From: Ovis canadensis
Lineage: Eukaryota > Chordata > Mammalia > Artiodactyla > Bovidae
Length of the DNA: 64,000 bases
Assembly: GCF_042477335.2 (NCBI RefSeq)
Contig: NC_091255.1
Coordinates: 39,472,501 to 39,536,500, forward strand
Direction: 5' to 3'
Part shown: in pieces, positions 1 through 11,030 of the stretch
Layout: every line of letters begins with the position of its first letter
Numbering within the stretch: the stretch's first letter is position 1
Notes under the pieces: generated by a model
The model's input: only the letters and a program-made list of their open reading frames with translations
The model's database searches: none
Told to the model about the DNA's origin: nothing
Translations under genes and position numbers: made by a program

Positions 1-69
1 CTCATGTGCTCTTCAAAATCAGACCCTACTCAATGCAGAGCATTGAACTGGAATCCTGGGAAGAGCTCG

Positions 70-507
<438 letters not shown>

Positions 508-634
508 TTAGAAAACCCCCCACCCCCACCCCAGAGTAATTAAATAAGATCTGGAGATGGGCTAGAACATTGGCATGCTTTTAAAATTCTCCCTGGGATT
601 TTAATACAGAGCTCAGGTTGAGAACTAACCGGCT
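508..634 (+). mobile_element. MER5-like hAT-Charlie DNA transposon fragment
   Basis: The order C-rich stretch, GATCTGGAGATGGG, an A/T-rich centre and a terminal GTTGAGAAC resembles the 3' half of MER5A/B non-autonomous hAT elements, which end in a GAGAACCACTG-type terminus. It is diverged, so the family assignment is by eye. Confidence 0.55.
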
Positions 635-821
635 AACTAATTTTACTGGGAGAGGAAGTTGAGCCTGGAAGAGTTACCGCCCCAAACAGTGGATTTCCAG
701 TACAGTGGTGGTTCTCTTGCTGTAACACTACTGAGCTTCATGTCCCAAATCTCATAACCCTTTATTTATAAAAGCAACAGATCCAAATCTCTCCCCCTCC
801 TCTCTTTCTTTTCCTGCAAAT

Positions 822-1019
822 AGTTGTTGTTTAGTTACTAAGATGTGTCCAGCCCTATGGACTGCAACCCACCAGGCTCCTCTGTCTGTGGGATTTCCCA
901 GGCAAGAATACTGTGCGTTGCCATTTCCTTCTTGAGGGGATCTTCCCAACCCAGGGATTGAATCCACGTCTCGTGCTTTGGCAGGCCGATTCTTTACCAC
1001 TGAGCCACCGGGAAGCCCT
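822..1019 (-). mobile_element. Bov-tA SINE
   Basis: The reverse complement carries the Bov-tA order: tRNA-like head (GGCTTCCCGGTGGCTCAG), B-box-like middle, GGGAAGATCCCC, CCACTGTATTCTTG-type core and the GGACACATC tail. Short direct repeats containing TGCAAA lie on both sides (about 814 and 1,022) and fit a target-site duplication. It is a non-coding RNA polymerase III retroposon, probably moved by BovB. Confidence 0.92.
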
Positions 1020-2250
1020 CTTGCAAACAGACGTGCTATAAATTGAGTTAGCAACAGCCACGCAAGCCTCCCTCAGAATCCTCCAGGAGACAGAGGGGTC
1101 ATAGGATCAGGGTGGATCTGTCAGGACCACAAGGAAGCGTGGCGAAAGGACCCATCTGTCTCCCCAGATGGAGCGTGGAGAGGTGAGTCTTAAAGTCGAA
1201 GTAGATGCAGCCTTAGTCTACATCATTAGTCCATTATTAGAATCCTTGCCTGTTTGAACAAAGCAGCCCTAGGTTATGCTTGAGTCCAGGCTTAAATGTG
1301 AATGGTCAACTCCCCCATCACTTCCAAACATGTTCCAAATTGGACTTGCCATGATCTGATCCCCTTACACTCTAGACTGGTTCCACCAAAAGCCTTGTCC
1401 ACGCTTTCACCAACAGGTCCGTTTTCAGACTGAGAGCCCCCAGCCTCTTCCCAAACCCACAGGCCAGGCTCTGACTGCCCTCCAGCTGCATGTCGGCTAA
1501 ACCGTGTGCCCCACTGATATACAGCTGATGCCCAGGGGATGTCGTGTTGGTTGGTAGCCTTGGACTTCTCTGCTTAATCACCCCGGCTTTAATGCCACTT
1601 AAATCAGAATGTAAGCACTGCAGGAATCCCAGGAATCTGATGATAGAAACTGTATTTTTAGAGCCGTGAATGACTCGAGCGAGTGAAGCAGTGCAGTGAC
1701 CGAAGCCTTCTCTGCAGTTTCCCATGATTTATCACAGGCGAGTTCATGGCAGGTTAAAATAATTGAATGCCGTGTTAGCCTACACACTGGCGCGGGTTAC
1801 GGGGGGAGTCATTCGTAACATATTTGTCACAAAGCATAATTTCCAAGATAGAACTCTGATCTACACGCCATTTTTTTTTTTTCCACCGAAACGACACAGT
1901 TGAAATACCTCCTTCGTGGAGGCTGGCTCCGTTTTCACAATGTCCGGCCCCAAGCTACAGCTTCGGGGAAAAGCACAGAGGGAATGACTAGTCCGCCAAA
2001 TAAAATGTAAGTATATCCTGACGGAGCACTCACTCGGACTGGGGGATGAAGGCGAATGCTCTTTCTGGGATGGTTGCACCTTTGAGACTCTGCTAGGCAG
2101 TCTCTATCTGCCTCTAACTGTTCCTTCGATTTTCTTTTTCCTTCATGGTTTATTTTCCACTTTTTTCCTGCTCTGTTTTTTCCCTCTACTTATTATCTGT
2201 GGCTCCCCAGGGAAGTAATGTTTGCACTCTGTAATCAAATGCTATACTAT
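1020..2250. other. Repeat-poor unique sequence
   Basis: About 1.2 kb with no recognised interspersed repeat, which is rare in this window. It has several CpG-containing words around 1,680-1,810 and a T-run at about 1,870. Frames up to about 117 codons on the minus strand have no recognised domain. It could contain conserved non-coding DNA, but the sequence alone does not show this. Confidence 0.5.
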
Positions 2251-2456
2251 GAAAGTGGTAATTGCTCAGTCATCTCCAACTCTTTGCGACTCCATGGACT
2301 ATAGCCCCCTGGGCTCCTTGGTCCATGGGATTCTTCAGGCAAGAATCCTGGAGTGGGTTGCCATGCCCTCCTCCAGGGGATCTTCCCAACTCAGGGGTTG
2401 AACCTGGGTCCCCTGCATCACAGGCAGACTCTTTACCATCTGAGGCACTAGGGAAG
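2251..2456 (-). mobile_element. Bov-tA SINE
   Basis: Near full-length in reverse orientation: the CTCAGTCATCTCCAACTC tail lies at the left and the CTAGGGAAG head at the right. The GGGATCTTCCCAAC core and CCTGGAGTGGGTTGCC are clear. Overlapping frames are translations of the SINE. Confidence 0.93.
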
Positions 2457-2517
2457 AACCTATCCTGTGGGGAGAATAAAGATGAATTCTGTAGCATCAG
2501 TGCAGAAGAGGGAGGTC

Positions 2518-2646
2518 TTTTTCTTTTTTGTTGTTTTGGTTGCACATGTGGTGTGTGGGGTCTTAATTCCCCAAGCAGGGATCACACCCGCACTCCCTGC
2601 ATTGGCAGTGTGGCAGCTGAACCGCTGGACCGCCAGAGAAGTCCCT
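2518..2646 (-). mobile_element. CHR-family SINE
   Basis: The T-rich left end, GGTTGCACATGTGGTGTGTGGG, CCCCAAGCAGGGATC and terminal GGACCGCCAGAGAAGTCCC match the CHR SINEs of cetaceans, hippos and ruminants, read on the minus strand. These are tRNA-derived and older than Bov-tA. Confidence 0.85.
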
Positions 2647-3304
2647 AGAGCAAGATCTTGAACCCATGGTGGGTCCGCGGGGCCCCAGGTTCAGCTGTGT
2701 AACAAGTGCAATGGTCCTTATTGTTCTTTGTTTTTATAAATGTACTTAATTTCTCTTCTGAGCCCCAGTATTTCTTAGTCATGAAGAGGCAACCTCAGTC
2801 AAATGAGGGTGCCCTCAGACAGATCCAAGGGAGGCCAGGCTTCTGATTTGCCATCTCCAAGACTGTCTGACTGCTACATCTCACACTTCCTGGGGAATGC
2901 TGGGCTGCAGAGTGGTGGGAGGCCCCGGGACTCCTTCCCAGAGACCCCACCATCAGATCAGCTTCCCAGCTCCTCCAGCTCCCAAATTTGAAAAGTCTTA
3001 TCAGGCCCAGATTAAGAGTTTCCCAGCCATCCATGTAAATTTCCCAATCTGGTTTATGCTGAAAGCCTGGGATTTGAGACTCGAAAGCTAAAAATATGAC
3101 TCTTACGTTATCTCTATGTTGCTGGTTTTCCCTTCCCTGGAGCAGTGAAGACAGATGGCCTAGCTGCCCAGTGGGGAGAAAACACAGGGAATGCCACGGA
3201 AAATATGTGAGCACATGCCTCTCGGTGATTCCTCAGCACAATGACAAGGCACCGAGAGGCAGGCCTGGCATCCACAAAGGTGACCGCTGTCTTAACTCCA
3301 GGTA
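2647..3304. other. Unique sequence, no feature recognised
   Basis: Mixed-composition DNA without a recognised repeat. Overlapping frames on both strands up to 139 codons show no domain, membrane segment or splice-compatible structure that I trust. Confidence 0.5.
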
Positions 3305-3470
3305 CATTAGAGAAGCGATAAGAACACAGGCTGTGGAGGTCAGAGTCTGACTCCACGGTTTCCTGGCTCTCTGTCCGTGAGCACATTACCGCGTCTACAA
3401 AACAGAGATTATAATAGCACCTGCCTCACACGGGACTCTGTGTATGCCTCACTCATGAACTAATTCTGTT
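3305..3470 (+). mobile_element. MIR SINE
   Basis: The MIR order is visible: ACACAGGCTGTGGAGGTCAGA (box B region), a degraded CTGGCTCTCTGTCC, then ACAAAACAGAGATTATAATAGCACCTGCCTCA, which corresponds to the conserved core ending in ATAATAGTACCTACCTCA. This is an old mammal-wide SINE. Confidence 0.82.
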
Positions 3471-4382
3471 ATTGCTACACTGTTACTGACTCCTTGTCTC
3501 TTAAAGCCACTGGAGTCAATGCCATCAATACAAGTCCCCGTTCACAGGGGAGGAAGGGGCTGCTGCTCCCTGGAGGTGGGTGGGGGTGGCGAGAGTCTGG
3601 GAAATGTAGCCTTGGGGTAAAACCTGGGCAGTCCTCCGGGCTGGGTTCAGAAGGACTCTGCTGATGTCAGTCAAGCCTGTGCTGAGGTGCTGGCATGGAG
3701 AGGCAGATTCTCAGGGAGCAAGAGTTGGTATCAGAAGACAGATCTGTGCTTTCAGGGCAGGGGACATGAAAGAGACAGAGGGGGAGGGGGAGGTACGAAG
3801 TTGGAGGAAGGCTGGCCAAGTCCGTGCCGGGGAGGGCGGTGGTGGTGCTGCTCTGCTGACCTCACTGGCAGCTGCTGGTGATCAGAAATTGCCCTGTGCC
3901 CCATCCCCCCAACCTCGCCCCCACCCCCAGAGATGTGAGTTGTGCGAGGGCTTTGCTGAGGGAGGTGCTACTTGTGTGAGCCAGAACCAGACAGGAAACC
4001 GAGGAAGAGACAACGGTCTGGCAAGCACCTTCTACATGATCTTGTTCTGCAGCCCACCAAACTGATGAGAACGAGGAGGTGGGGACCTCAACCCTCCCAC
4101 CTGCCCATCCCTGCATCCCTGGGCCAGTCAGGTCAGGACGACAGGACTGCAAGTCAGAAGTCAGGAGACCTGGACCGGAGATCCAGTCACGTGGCCAGTG
4201 AGCCTCTGGCCATGGACACACCCTTCACCTCTCTAGACCTGGGTACGGCCACCCACCCCCCCACCCCCAGAAGGTGGGAGAGCCCTAGACAGCAGCTGCA
4301 CTTGGGGAGAGCAATGCAACACTGTTAAAAGTGGGGAGGTTTGGAGCCAGAAGGGTGTTAATGTGAATCCTGTCTTTGTCAT
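3471..4382. other. Unique sequence, partly purine-rich
   Basis: A G/A-rich tract at about 3,770-3,850 and a C-rich tract at about 3,900-3,930 stand out. Frames of up to 133 codons follow the biased composition and show no domain. A weak MIR-like stretch near 4,170-4,250 could not be confirmed. Confidence 0.45.
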
Positions 4383-4787
4383 TCAGTTCAGTTCAGTTCA
4401 GTTGCTCAGTCGTGTCCGACTCTTTGCGACCCCATGAATCGAGGACACCAGGCCTCCCTGTCCATCACCATCTCCCAGAGTTCACTCAGACTCACGTCCA
4501 TTGAATCAGTGATGCCATCCGGCCTTCTCATCCTCTGTTATCCCCTTCTCTTCCTGCTTTCAGTCTTTCCCAGCATCATGGTCTTTTCCAATGAGTCTAC
4601 TCTTCGCATCAGGTGGCCAAAGTATCGGAGCTTCAGCTTCAGCATCAGGCCTTCCAATGAATATTCAGGGTTGATTTCCTTTAGGATTGACTGGTTTGAT
4701 CTCCTTGCAGTCCAAGGGACGCTCAAGAGTCTTCTTCAACACCACAGTTCAAAAGCATCAGTTCTTCGGGACTCAGCCTTCTTCACT
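4383..4787 (-). mobile_element. BovB LINE 3' fragment
   Basis: It begins with four CAGTT/TTCAG tail repeats and GCTCAGTCGTGTCCGACTC (BovB 3' tail reversed), and runs through GTGGCCAAAGTATCGGAG and CTCAAGAGTCTTCTTCAACAC. It is 5'-truncated at about 400 bp. The minus-strand frame at 4,538-4,726 is the C-terminal end of ORF2. Confidence 0.95.
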
Positions 4788-4800
4788 AGATGTAAATATG

Positions 4801-4922
4801 GGCTTCCCTGGTGGCTCAGATAGTAAAGACTCTGCCTGTAATGCAGGCGATCCAGATGGGTTTGATCCTGTGTAGGGAAGATCCCCCAAAGAAGGGAGTG
4901 ACTACCCACTCCAGTATTCTTG
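4801..4922 (+). mobile_element. Bov-tA SINE, 3'-truncated
   Basis: It starts with a clean GGCTTCCCTGGTGGCTCAG head and stops right after CCACTCCAGTATTCTTG. The distal half (GGCTACAGTCCATGGGG and beyond) is missing. Confidence 0.92.
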
Positions 4923-4929
4923 TAACTCT

Positions 4930-5060
4930 AAATATAGGACAGTTAATGTATTTAGTTTTTCAAAGCTTCAGTTGCCTCATTCATAACAATGGGGATATTG
5001 ATAATGCACTTCTGTGATTATTTGGAAAATTAAATTCAAGAGTGTGTGTGAAGTGTTGGG
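4930..5060 (+). mobile_element. MIR fragment
   Basis: AAGCTTCAGTTGCCTCATTC, AACAATGGGGATATTGATAAT and the A/T-rich continuation match the MIR core (CTCAGTTTCCTCATCTGTAA, then AATGGGGATAATAATA). Diverged. Confidence 0.6.
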
Positions 5061-5158
5061 TTCAAGACTGCTGAGACACTGAGGGCTTGATCGTTCGTTG
5101 CCTGTATCAGTGAAGTGATCATTTAGAGGAACCATGGGTTCCTTCAGGGCTTCCCTGG

Positions 5159-5370
5159 GCTTCCCTGGTGGCTCAGCCAGTAAAACCCATCTGCAACGCA
5201 GGAGACCCAGGTTTGATCCCTATCTTGGGAAGATCCCCTGGAGAAGGGAATGGTAACCCAATCTGTATTGTTACCTGGAGAATTCCAAGGACAGAGGAGA
5301 CTGACAGGCTACTCTCCATGGAGTCGCAAAGAGTTGGACACAACTGAGCGACTGACACTTTCACTTTCAC
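5159..5370 (+). mobile_element. Bov-tA SINE
   Basis: A complete unit from GCTTCCCTGGTGGCTCAGCC to CGACTGACACTTTCACTTTC. The preceding GGCTTCCCTGG is a partial repeat of the SINE head (5,147-5,158), so the first bases are duplicated. Confidence 0.95.
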
Positions 5371-5514
5371 ACTTAGGCCCCATCAGCTCAGTGGTAGGAG
5401 AGCTCAAGTTGGTGTGCCTGCTTCATGCACAGCCTCTTTGTGTCTATTTTTTATTTTTAATAAACATAAATGCTCCACACTAAAAAACAGTGATGATACT
5501 ATAAATCACTGGAC

Positions 5515-5605
5515 TAGATCAAGGATTGGCAAGCTTGCTGTAAAGAGCAGGATAGGAAGTAGCTTAAGCTTCCTGGGCCACATGTGGTCTCCATTGCATT
5601 TTCTT
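5515..5605 (+). mobile_element. Probable hAT-type MER fragment
   Basis: GGCAAGCTTGCTGTAAAGAG followed by GCTTCCTGGGCCACATGTGGTCTC resembles the mammalian MER motif CTGTAAAGGGCCAGATAG...GGGCCATATGGTCTC. Short and diverged; the family is not fixed. Confidence 0.4.
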
Positions 5606-5763
5606 TTATTAGAGTTAATAAAAGAATAAAAGTTAATGCTTTTATTAGGGTTAGAGTAAAAGTAGGGTCAGACTCATATGGAGAATAAAAGTATTTGTTG
5701 GGATTGGGCAACAGTCACAACACAGAGCATCTCAGTGGCTGAACACAGTTAGGAGGTATTTCT

Positions 5764-5975
5764 CAGGGTTGCTAGCAGTAAAGAAACTGCCTGCCAGTGC
5801 AGGAGTTGTAAGAGACACAGCTTCGCTCTCTGGGTTGGGAAGATCCCCTGGAGAAGGAAATGGCAACCCACTCCAGTATTCTTGCTTGGACAATCCCATG
5901 AACAGAGGAGCCCGGTGGGATACAGTCCACGGGGTCACAAAGACTCGGACACAACTGAAAGTGACTTAGCACTGC
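5764..5975 (+). mobile_element. Bov-tA SINE, degraded head
   Basis: The first about 25 bases are eroded, but AAGAAACTGCCTGCCAGTGC, GGGAAGATCCCCTGGAG, CCACTCCAGTATTCTTG and the tail GTGACTTAGCAC are clear. The tail ending in GTGACTTAGCAC resembles Bov-A2 rather than the CGACTAACAC end. Confidence 0.92.
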
Positions 5976-6443
5976 GATGTCCCAGTAAAATGTGAGTTGA
6001 GGATCAGGGGGCATACACCACAAAGTCTTTTGGGGACCAAAACTCCTTCCATCTGGTGGTTCCCCATCCATCAGCCGGCCTCTGCTGGATGGAAAGGAAA
6101 GAGAGATGGACCCACATTAAGGGTGATTTAAAAATATACAAACCATTCTGTGCAGTGATGGTCCTTGAGCTGATTCTGCCCTGAAGGACATAGTTCCCCC
6201 TCTCATGGATTTGACCATCTATCTCTGAGGTTCCTTCTGAAGATGCAAAAACTTCTCTCTGATAAACCTTATTTTTCTCCATCCAGGTGGCGTAGCAACC
6301 ACTCTATAAGGTCACACACTCTCACATGATCATCATTTTCATACTTAGAACAGTTGTCAGGTTCAGCGTTTTTGTTTTTATATGAAGCATTACACAGAAT
6401 TGTTTTGTGGACAGTTCTCAGTTGAGATGGCATATTATGTCCT
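5976..6443. other. Unique sequence, no feature recognised
   Basis: No recognised repeat. Minus-strand frames at 6,004-6,282 and 6,269-6,469 overlap out of phase and have no domain. Confidence 0.45.
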
Positions 6444-6840
6444 GGAGTGTGGCTGTTACAAAGGACCACAAACTGAGTGACTTAAAGTAAAAGAAAATTA
6501 TTCTCGGGGTTCTGGAGGCGAGGAGTCTAAAATCAGAGCATCGGCAGCATTGATTCCCTCTGGGGGCCTGGGGAAGAGTCTGGTCCAGGCCTTGCTCCTA
6601 GCCCCCAGTGGCCCCAGTGGTTCTTGGTGTCCTTGTAAATGCTTGACTCCAGTCTCTGCCTCCATCTCCATGTGGCTTTTCCTTGTGTCTCTGTGGTATC
6701 AAAAGGCCATCTTCCTGTTAGATCAGGACCCACTCTGGACAGCCTCTTCTGGACTTGATGAAATCTGCAAAGACCCTATTTCTGAATAAAATCATGTCCC
6801 CAGCTACTGGGGGTTAGCAGCTCAACGTGTCTTTTTTGAA
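6444..6840 (-). mobile_element. MaLR LTR (MLT1-type), solo
   Basis: Read on the minus strand it gives the ordered words of MLT1 LTRs. On the plus strand these are CCACAAACTGAGTGACTTAAA, TTCTGGAGGCGAGGAGTC, CTCTGCCTCCATCTCCATGTG and GATGAAATCTGCAAAGACCC. Only LTR sequence is present, with no internal region. This is an old ERVL-MaLR relic. Confidence 0.8.
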
Positions 6841-7670
6841 GTGTGGGGATGTGGCAAACCACTCGGCCCACAGCAAGTGGTGGCCAGCACACAGTGGTGG
6901 TCCATCGTATCTAAGAGCTGTGAACTGTTAGAATGTCAGCAGTGGTGAGGATGGGCAAGTCTACCCTGGTGTGTGTCGATATGAGAGGCCTAAGGGAGCT
7001 TCATTTTTTACCCTTCATTGTAAATTACAGAGAGAACAGTGCCATTAAAGCTGCCACCTTGGAGAGTGTAGAATTTTCCTTTTTGGAGTTTGTTTTTTTT
7101 TTTTTTAATGGACATGGAACAATGAACTAGAAAATGTTGCACATTCTGTCCTCTCCTTCTATTTTCAACTTACAAAATGTTGTATTCAAAATACCGGAGC
7201 AGTGAGGCTTGCGGTTACTAACAAAATTAAAAATAAGAGCAGAAAGCCCCACAACGACCACGTCATCCCAAGAGGGAGATGCAGGCTGGTGCCCTGAACA
7301 GGCAGCGGACCTTCTAGTGGATTCGCACTCCCTCCTGCAGAGGTCAGGATGGAAAGTCACGACCAGCTGATTGTAATTCTGTCCTATTTTGAAACAGATG
7401 ACAGAGACAACTAGCCCATCTCTAGGGTTGAGATTTATTTCCCTTCCTCGGTCTAAGTTCCAGAGACCCAGCTTGCAAAGAAGAGGGCAGAATATTTTCT
7501 TGGTGACCTCAGCCCACTGCTGCCAGTGGGTGGAAAACCTACCCATATCCTAGAACTGGCCCATGGGAATGGGTCCATACCACACCATCTCGAATATTCC
7601 AAAGTAGGACTTATGTCTCTCTTCCAGAGTCTCATGGTCCCTTTTGTCTTTGCTCACCTTCGTGCGTGTG
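6841..7670. other. Unique sequence, no feature recognised
   Basis: Contains a T14-type run near 7,090-7,107. The 139-codon minus-strand frame (7,127-7,546) has no recognised domain and is treated as chance. Confidence 0.5.
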
Positions 7671-7881
7671 TGCTATGTTGCTTCAGTCGTGTCAGGCTCT
7701 TTGAGACCCTGTAGACTGTAGCCCTCCAGGCTCCTCTGTCCATGGGATTCTCCAGGCAAGCATACTGGAGTGGGTTGCCATTTCCTACTCCAGGAGATCT
7801 TCCTGACCCAGGGATTGAATCTGCATCTCTTATGTCTCCTTCACTGGCAGCCGGTTCTTTAGCACTAGTGCTGCCAAGCCC
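7671..7881 (-). mobile_element. Bov-tA SINE
   Basis: Reverse-oriented: TTGCTTCAGTCGTGTCAGGC tail, CCATGGGATTCTCCAGGCAAG and GGAGATCTTCCTGACCCAGG. Candidate target-site duplications TGCTCACCT (7,651) and TGTTCACCT (7,885) flank it with one mismatch. The next 345 bases, to 8,226, hold no recognised feature. Confidence 0.92.
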
Positions 7882-8226
7882 ATTTGTTCACCTACAGTGG
7901 CACTTAAGACAATCTTGTATTTACAAGTCACTTCTCTCCTCCTAAAGGGCAAGCTCTTTAAATCTTGGTCTTATGACTCAAGAGGAAGAAGCCAGTGGAG
8001 AGAGCGAAACTTGAGATGCTGGAGAAGAAGCAGCAGCTTAGGAATGGATCCTTCAGGAACCAGGAAGGATGGGGCAGAGGGCCAAGCTGGAATGTTCTCT
8101 GTCCTGTACAAGGCTCCAAGCAGTAGGGAATCTCATGTTAGTTCCCCTGGAAGCCAGTTAACCCCTTTTATTGGGGTGTAACCTCAGACCTAGAATACAC
8201 CCCAGATGGCTCTTGCTACAGCTTCA

Positions 8227-8441
8227 GCTTCCCTGGTAGCTCAGATGGTAAGGAACCAGCCTGCAATGCAGGAGACCCAGGTTTGATCCCTGTGTTGAGA
8301 AGATCCCCTGCAGAGTGGGAATGACTACCCATTCCAGTATTCTTGTCTGGGGAATTTCATAGCCAGAGCCTGAGCCAGGCAGGCTACAGTCCATGGGGTT
8401 GCAAAGAATCAGACACGACCAAGCGACTTTCACTTACTTTC
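8227..8441 (+). mobile_element. Bov-tA SINE
   Basis: Full-length from GCTTCCCTGGTAGCTCAGAT to CGACTTTCACTTACTTTCAC. ACAGCT occurs immediately before and after and fits a short target-site duplication. Confidence 0.95.
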
Positions 8442-8454
8442 ACAGCTACCAGCG

Positions 8455-8580
8455 GGAGCGATGAACTTAACTTCTCTCTGCCTTAGGTTTCTCGTCTGTT
8501 TGATGGGCTAAATAATAAGCCTTGTGCAATTGTTACAGGATCAAAGATGATAATGGATGGAGAGCACATAGCATGTAGCC
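8455..8580 (+). mobile_element. MIR fragment
   Basis: AACTTCTCTCTGCCTTAGG, CTCGTCTGTTTGATGGGCTA and GCACATAGCATGTAGCC correspond to MIR CTCTCTGAGCCTCAG, CATCTGTAAAATGGG and GGCACATAG. Diverged but in correct order. Confidence 0.6.
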
Positions 8581-8584
8581 AGCC

Positions 8585-8705
8585 TAGTGCAGTGACTCCC
8601 AAACTTCCCAGATTCCCCCGCCTGAGAATTTTGATAGTGCAGACGTGGGTTGGAACCCGAGAATCTGTGTATTTGCCAAGCACAGAAATTCTTATATCCA
8701 AGGAA
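8585..8705 (+). mobile_element. MER5-like DNA transposon fragment
   Basis: CAGTGACTCCCAAACTTCC, CCTGAGAATTTTGATAGTGC and CCCGAGAATCTGTGTATTTG resemble the terminal and central words of MER5-type hAT elements (AGTGGTTCTCAAACTT, GGCCCGAGAATTTGCATTT). Confidence 0.45.
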
Positions 8706-8884
8706 ATTGGGGAAATGATGCTGTTACAATACCAGAAAGTCAGTAAATAGTAGTTATTTTTACGGTACCATTTTCATCATTGTTACCATCATCACAGGGT
8801 GATTCATTTAAACAAACAAGCTTATTATACATACAAGAAAGAATCAATAGACTCGGTCCTTAAGTTTTGGATTCAAGGATACAT

Positions 8885-8992
8885 AAACCAGGGATTCTGA
8901 TTCTGGCTCTCGCTGATAAAGTGTTCTGACCTTCAAAATGTTTAATCTCTACGCCTCAATTTCTTCATCTGTAAACTAGATGGTTATCACTG
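8885..8992 (+). mobile_element. MIR, 5' part, split by a Bov-tA
   Basis: GATTCTGGCTCTCGCTGAT, CCTCAATTTCTTCATCTGTA and AACTAGATGG match the MIR centre. The continuation lies on the far side of the following SINE. Confidence 0.72.
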
Positions 8993-8993
8993 G

Positions 8994-9200
8994 TTGCTGT
9001 TGTTTAGTCACTCATGGCATCTGACTCTTTATGACCCTGTGGACTGGAGCCCACCAGGCTCCTCTGTCCATGGGATTTCCCAGGCAAGAACACTGCAGTG
9101 GGTTGATATTTCCTTCTCCAGGGGGATCACCCAGGGATCAAACCTGTGTCTCTTGTGTTGGCAGGCAGATTCTTTACTGCTGAGCCACCAGGGAAGCCCT
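8994..9200 (-). mobile_element. Bov-tA SINE inserted in a MIR
   Basis: Reverse-oriented full unit: TGTTGTTTAGTCACTCATGG tail to TGAGCCACCAGGGAAGCCC head. It interrupts MIR sequence and so is younger. Confidence 0.95.
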
Positions 9201-9204
9201 TGTT

Positions 9205-9290
9205 ACTGGTAAGGGTGTGGTAATTGTTATTGAAAATAATGGATATAAAGTAGCTGACACACAATAGGTCCCTCCCCTGTGAAAGATTTT
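9205..9290 (+). mobile_element. MIR, 3' part
   Basis: GGTGTGGTAATTGTTATTG and AAGTAGCTGACACACAATAG continue the MIR interrupted at 8,992 (consensus GCACATAGTAAG region). Confidence 0.55.
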
Positions 9291-9352
9291 CTTTCTTTTA
9301 AGCAATGGCTCAAATTCTTAAAAGAAAAAAAAAACTTTTAAAAACAGTTATC

Positions 9353-9483
9353 TAGGGATTTCCCTGGTGGTCCAGCAGTTAAGACTTTCAGCTTCAAATG
9401 CAGGGAGCATGGATTCAATCCCTGGTCGGGGAACTAGAATGCTAGAGGCCTATTGGTGAGGTTAAAAAATTAAAAAAAAAAAG
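9353..9483 (+). mobile_element. CHR-family SINE with A-rich tail
   Basis: GGGATTTCCCTGGTGGTCC, AGCATGGATTCAATCCCTGG, TCGGGGAACTAGAATGC and a terminal A-rich tract near 9,470-9,482 define a plus-strand CHR element. Confidence 0.88.
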
Positions 9484-9762
9484 ATTTTAAGAATTTTCAA
9501 GCAGTTATCTAAACCCTTCCCCTCATTATTTAAACAGATGAAAGCAGAACTGTTTTGGTTCTCAGTTTGATGTGTATCTTTCTTCCCACCAAACTCCCCT
9601 ACTAGCCCTTAAGTTACTTACTTCCATGGAGCTCTGTGCAATGTTTTTTGTTTGTTTTTTTTTTTTAAACTATCTTAAATAACAGAATTCTAACTGACCT
9701 TTAGCATTAAGATTTCTTGCTTTTCTCAAGTGTATCTTTTGGAGACGGTGAAGATGTCTTGC

Positions 9763-10034
9763 CGAAGAAGGCAATGGCACCCCACTCCAGTACTCTTGCC
9801 TGGAAAATCCCATGGATGGAGGAGCCTGGAAGGCTGCAGTCCATGGGGTCGCTGAGAGTCGGACACGATTGGGCGACTTCCCTTTCACTTTTCACTTTGA
9901 TGCATTGGAGAGGGAAATCGCACCCCGCTCCAGTGTTCTTGCCTGGAGGATCCCAGGGATGGGGGAGCCTGGTGGGCTGCCGTCTATGGGGTCGCACGGA
10001 GTTGGACACGACTGAAGTGACTTAGCACAGCATA
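9763..10034 (+). mobile_element. Bov-A2 SINE with 12-bp target-site duplication
   Basis: Dimeric Bov-A2: the first monomer starts GAAGAAGGCAATGGCACCCC, the linker is CACTTTTCACTTTGATGCATT, and the second monomer ends GACTGAAGTGACTTAGCAC. AAGATGTCTTGC stands at 9,751-9,762 and again at 10,035-10,046, a perfect duplication that fixes both ends. Confidence 0.97.
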
Positions 10035-10046
10035 AAGATGTCTTGC

Positions 10047-10812
10047 ACAGTATAAGCCACTTAGGCTATCTACAGTGCACTCATATGATGGGGAGTCCTG
10101 CTGGAAGCCCTGGAGGAAAAGAAAGATCATTGAGCAATTTCTAGTTTGAGAAGAATATAGGTTGCAAGAAACCCACCTCCAAGAACCCAGCCACAGGGCA
10201 AGCCAGAATTATAAATGAGTTACCCCTCTGTGTGCCCAGAAGGAAAGAGAAAAGGTGAACACACCTAGCCAGTCTGTTACAGAGAGCAAGTACTTGTCCC
10301 CCAAACCTAGTGGTTCAGTCTCTCTAGGCAGCAGAGAAAAGAGGGGGTTCACAAAGGGAAAGTATAGAGCAATATGTGGACGAGGACAAAGAAAACTAAT
10401 TCATGAAGGTCCTGAACTGCTGGTTCCCAGTGAAGGTGGCCCATCGGTGCCCTGGAATCTGCATTATTAGCTGTTTTCCACCTTAGGAGAAAAGCAACAG
10501 AACTGGGAGGTTGTGGTTTTCAGGCAGAAAAAGTTCTGTCTTCAACTTGCAGACCATGTCTGGCTTCTCTCCAAATGTGTATTCTCATCCTCATTTCTCC
10601 CTGTTCCTAAATCTGCCTCCTCTGCAGCACTCAGGCATAAGTTCCTGGGTGAAAAAACGTGACCCGAGGCGTATTTACCATCACATTAAGAAGTATGGGT
10701 TTTCAAAGTGTGATTTCTTAGTATTGTGATTGCTTTTCCCTGACAGAAAGTATCTTCAAGTCAGATTATTTATCGCCAGGTGGTAAATAATGGTGAAAGT
10801 TAATGATGCTTA
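10047..10812. other. Unique sequence, no feature recognised
   Basis: About 760 bases without a recognised repeat; frames stay below 73 codons. Confidence 0.5.
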
Positions 10813-11030
10813 ACATCTCTCCTTCCTTCTTGCCAGGCCCCATTCTAGGCACCTCACCTATTAGGTCTTCTAACAACCTGTGCAGCAGGTCGCATTATTC
10901 TTTTCCATATTTCACAGTCTTTGAAACTAAAACACGAGGAGGTTCAGCAGCTTAGCCAAGGTCGCACCACCGTGACTGGAGCCAGAATCCCAACTAAAAC
11001 GAGAGCAAGTCTTAACCACGACAGTCAACA
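10813..11030 (-). mobile_element. MIR SINE
   Basis: A long MIR in reverse: CCCCATTCTAGGCACCTCAC, TCGCATTATTCTTTTCCATA, GCTTAGCCAAGGTCGCACCA and CAAGTCTTAACCACGAC match the reverse-complement consensus in order over more than 200 bases. Confidence 0.88.
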
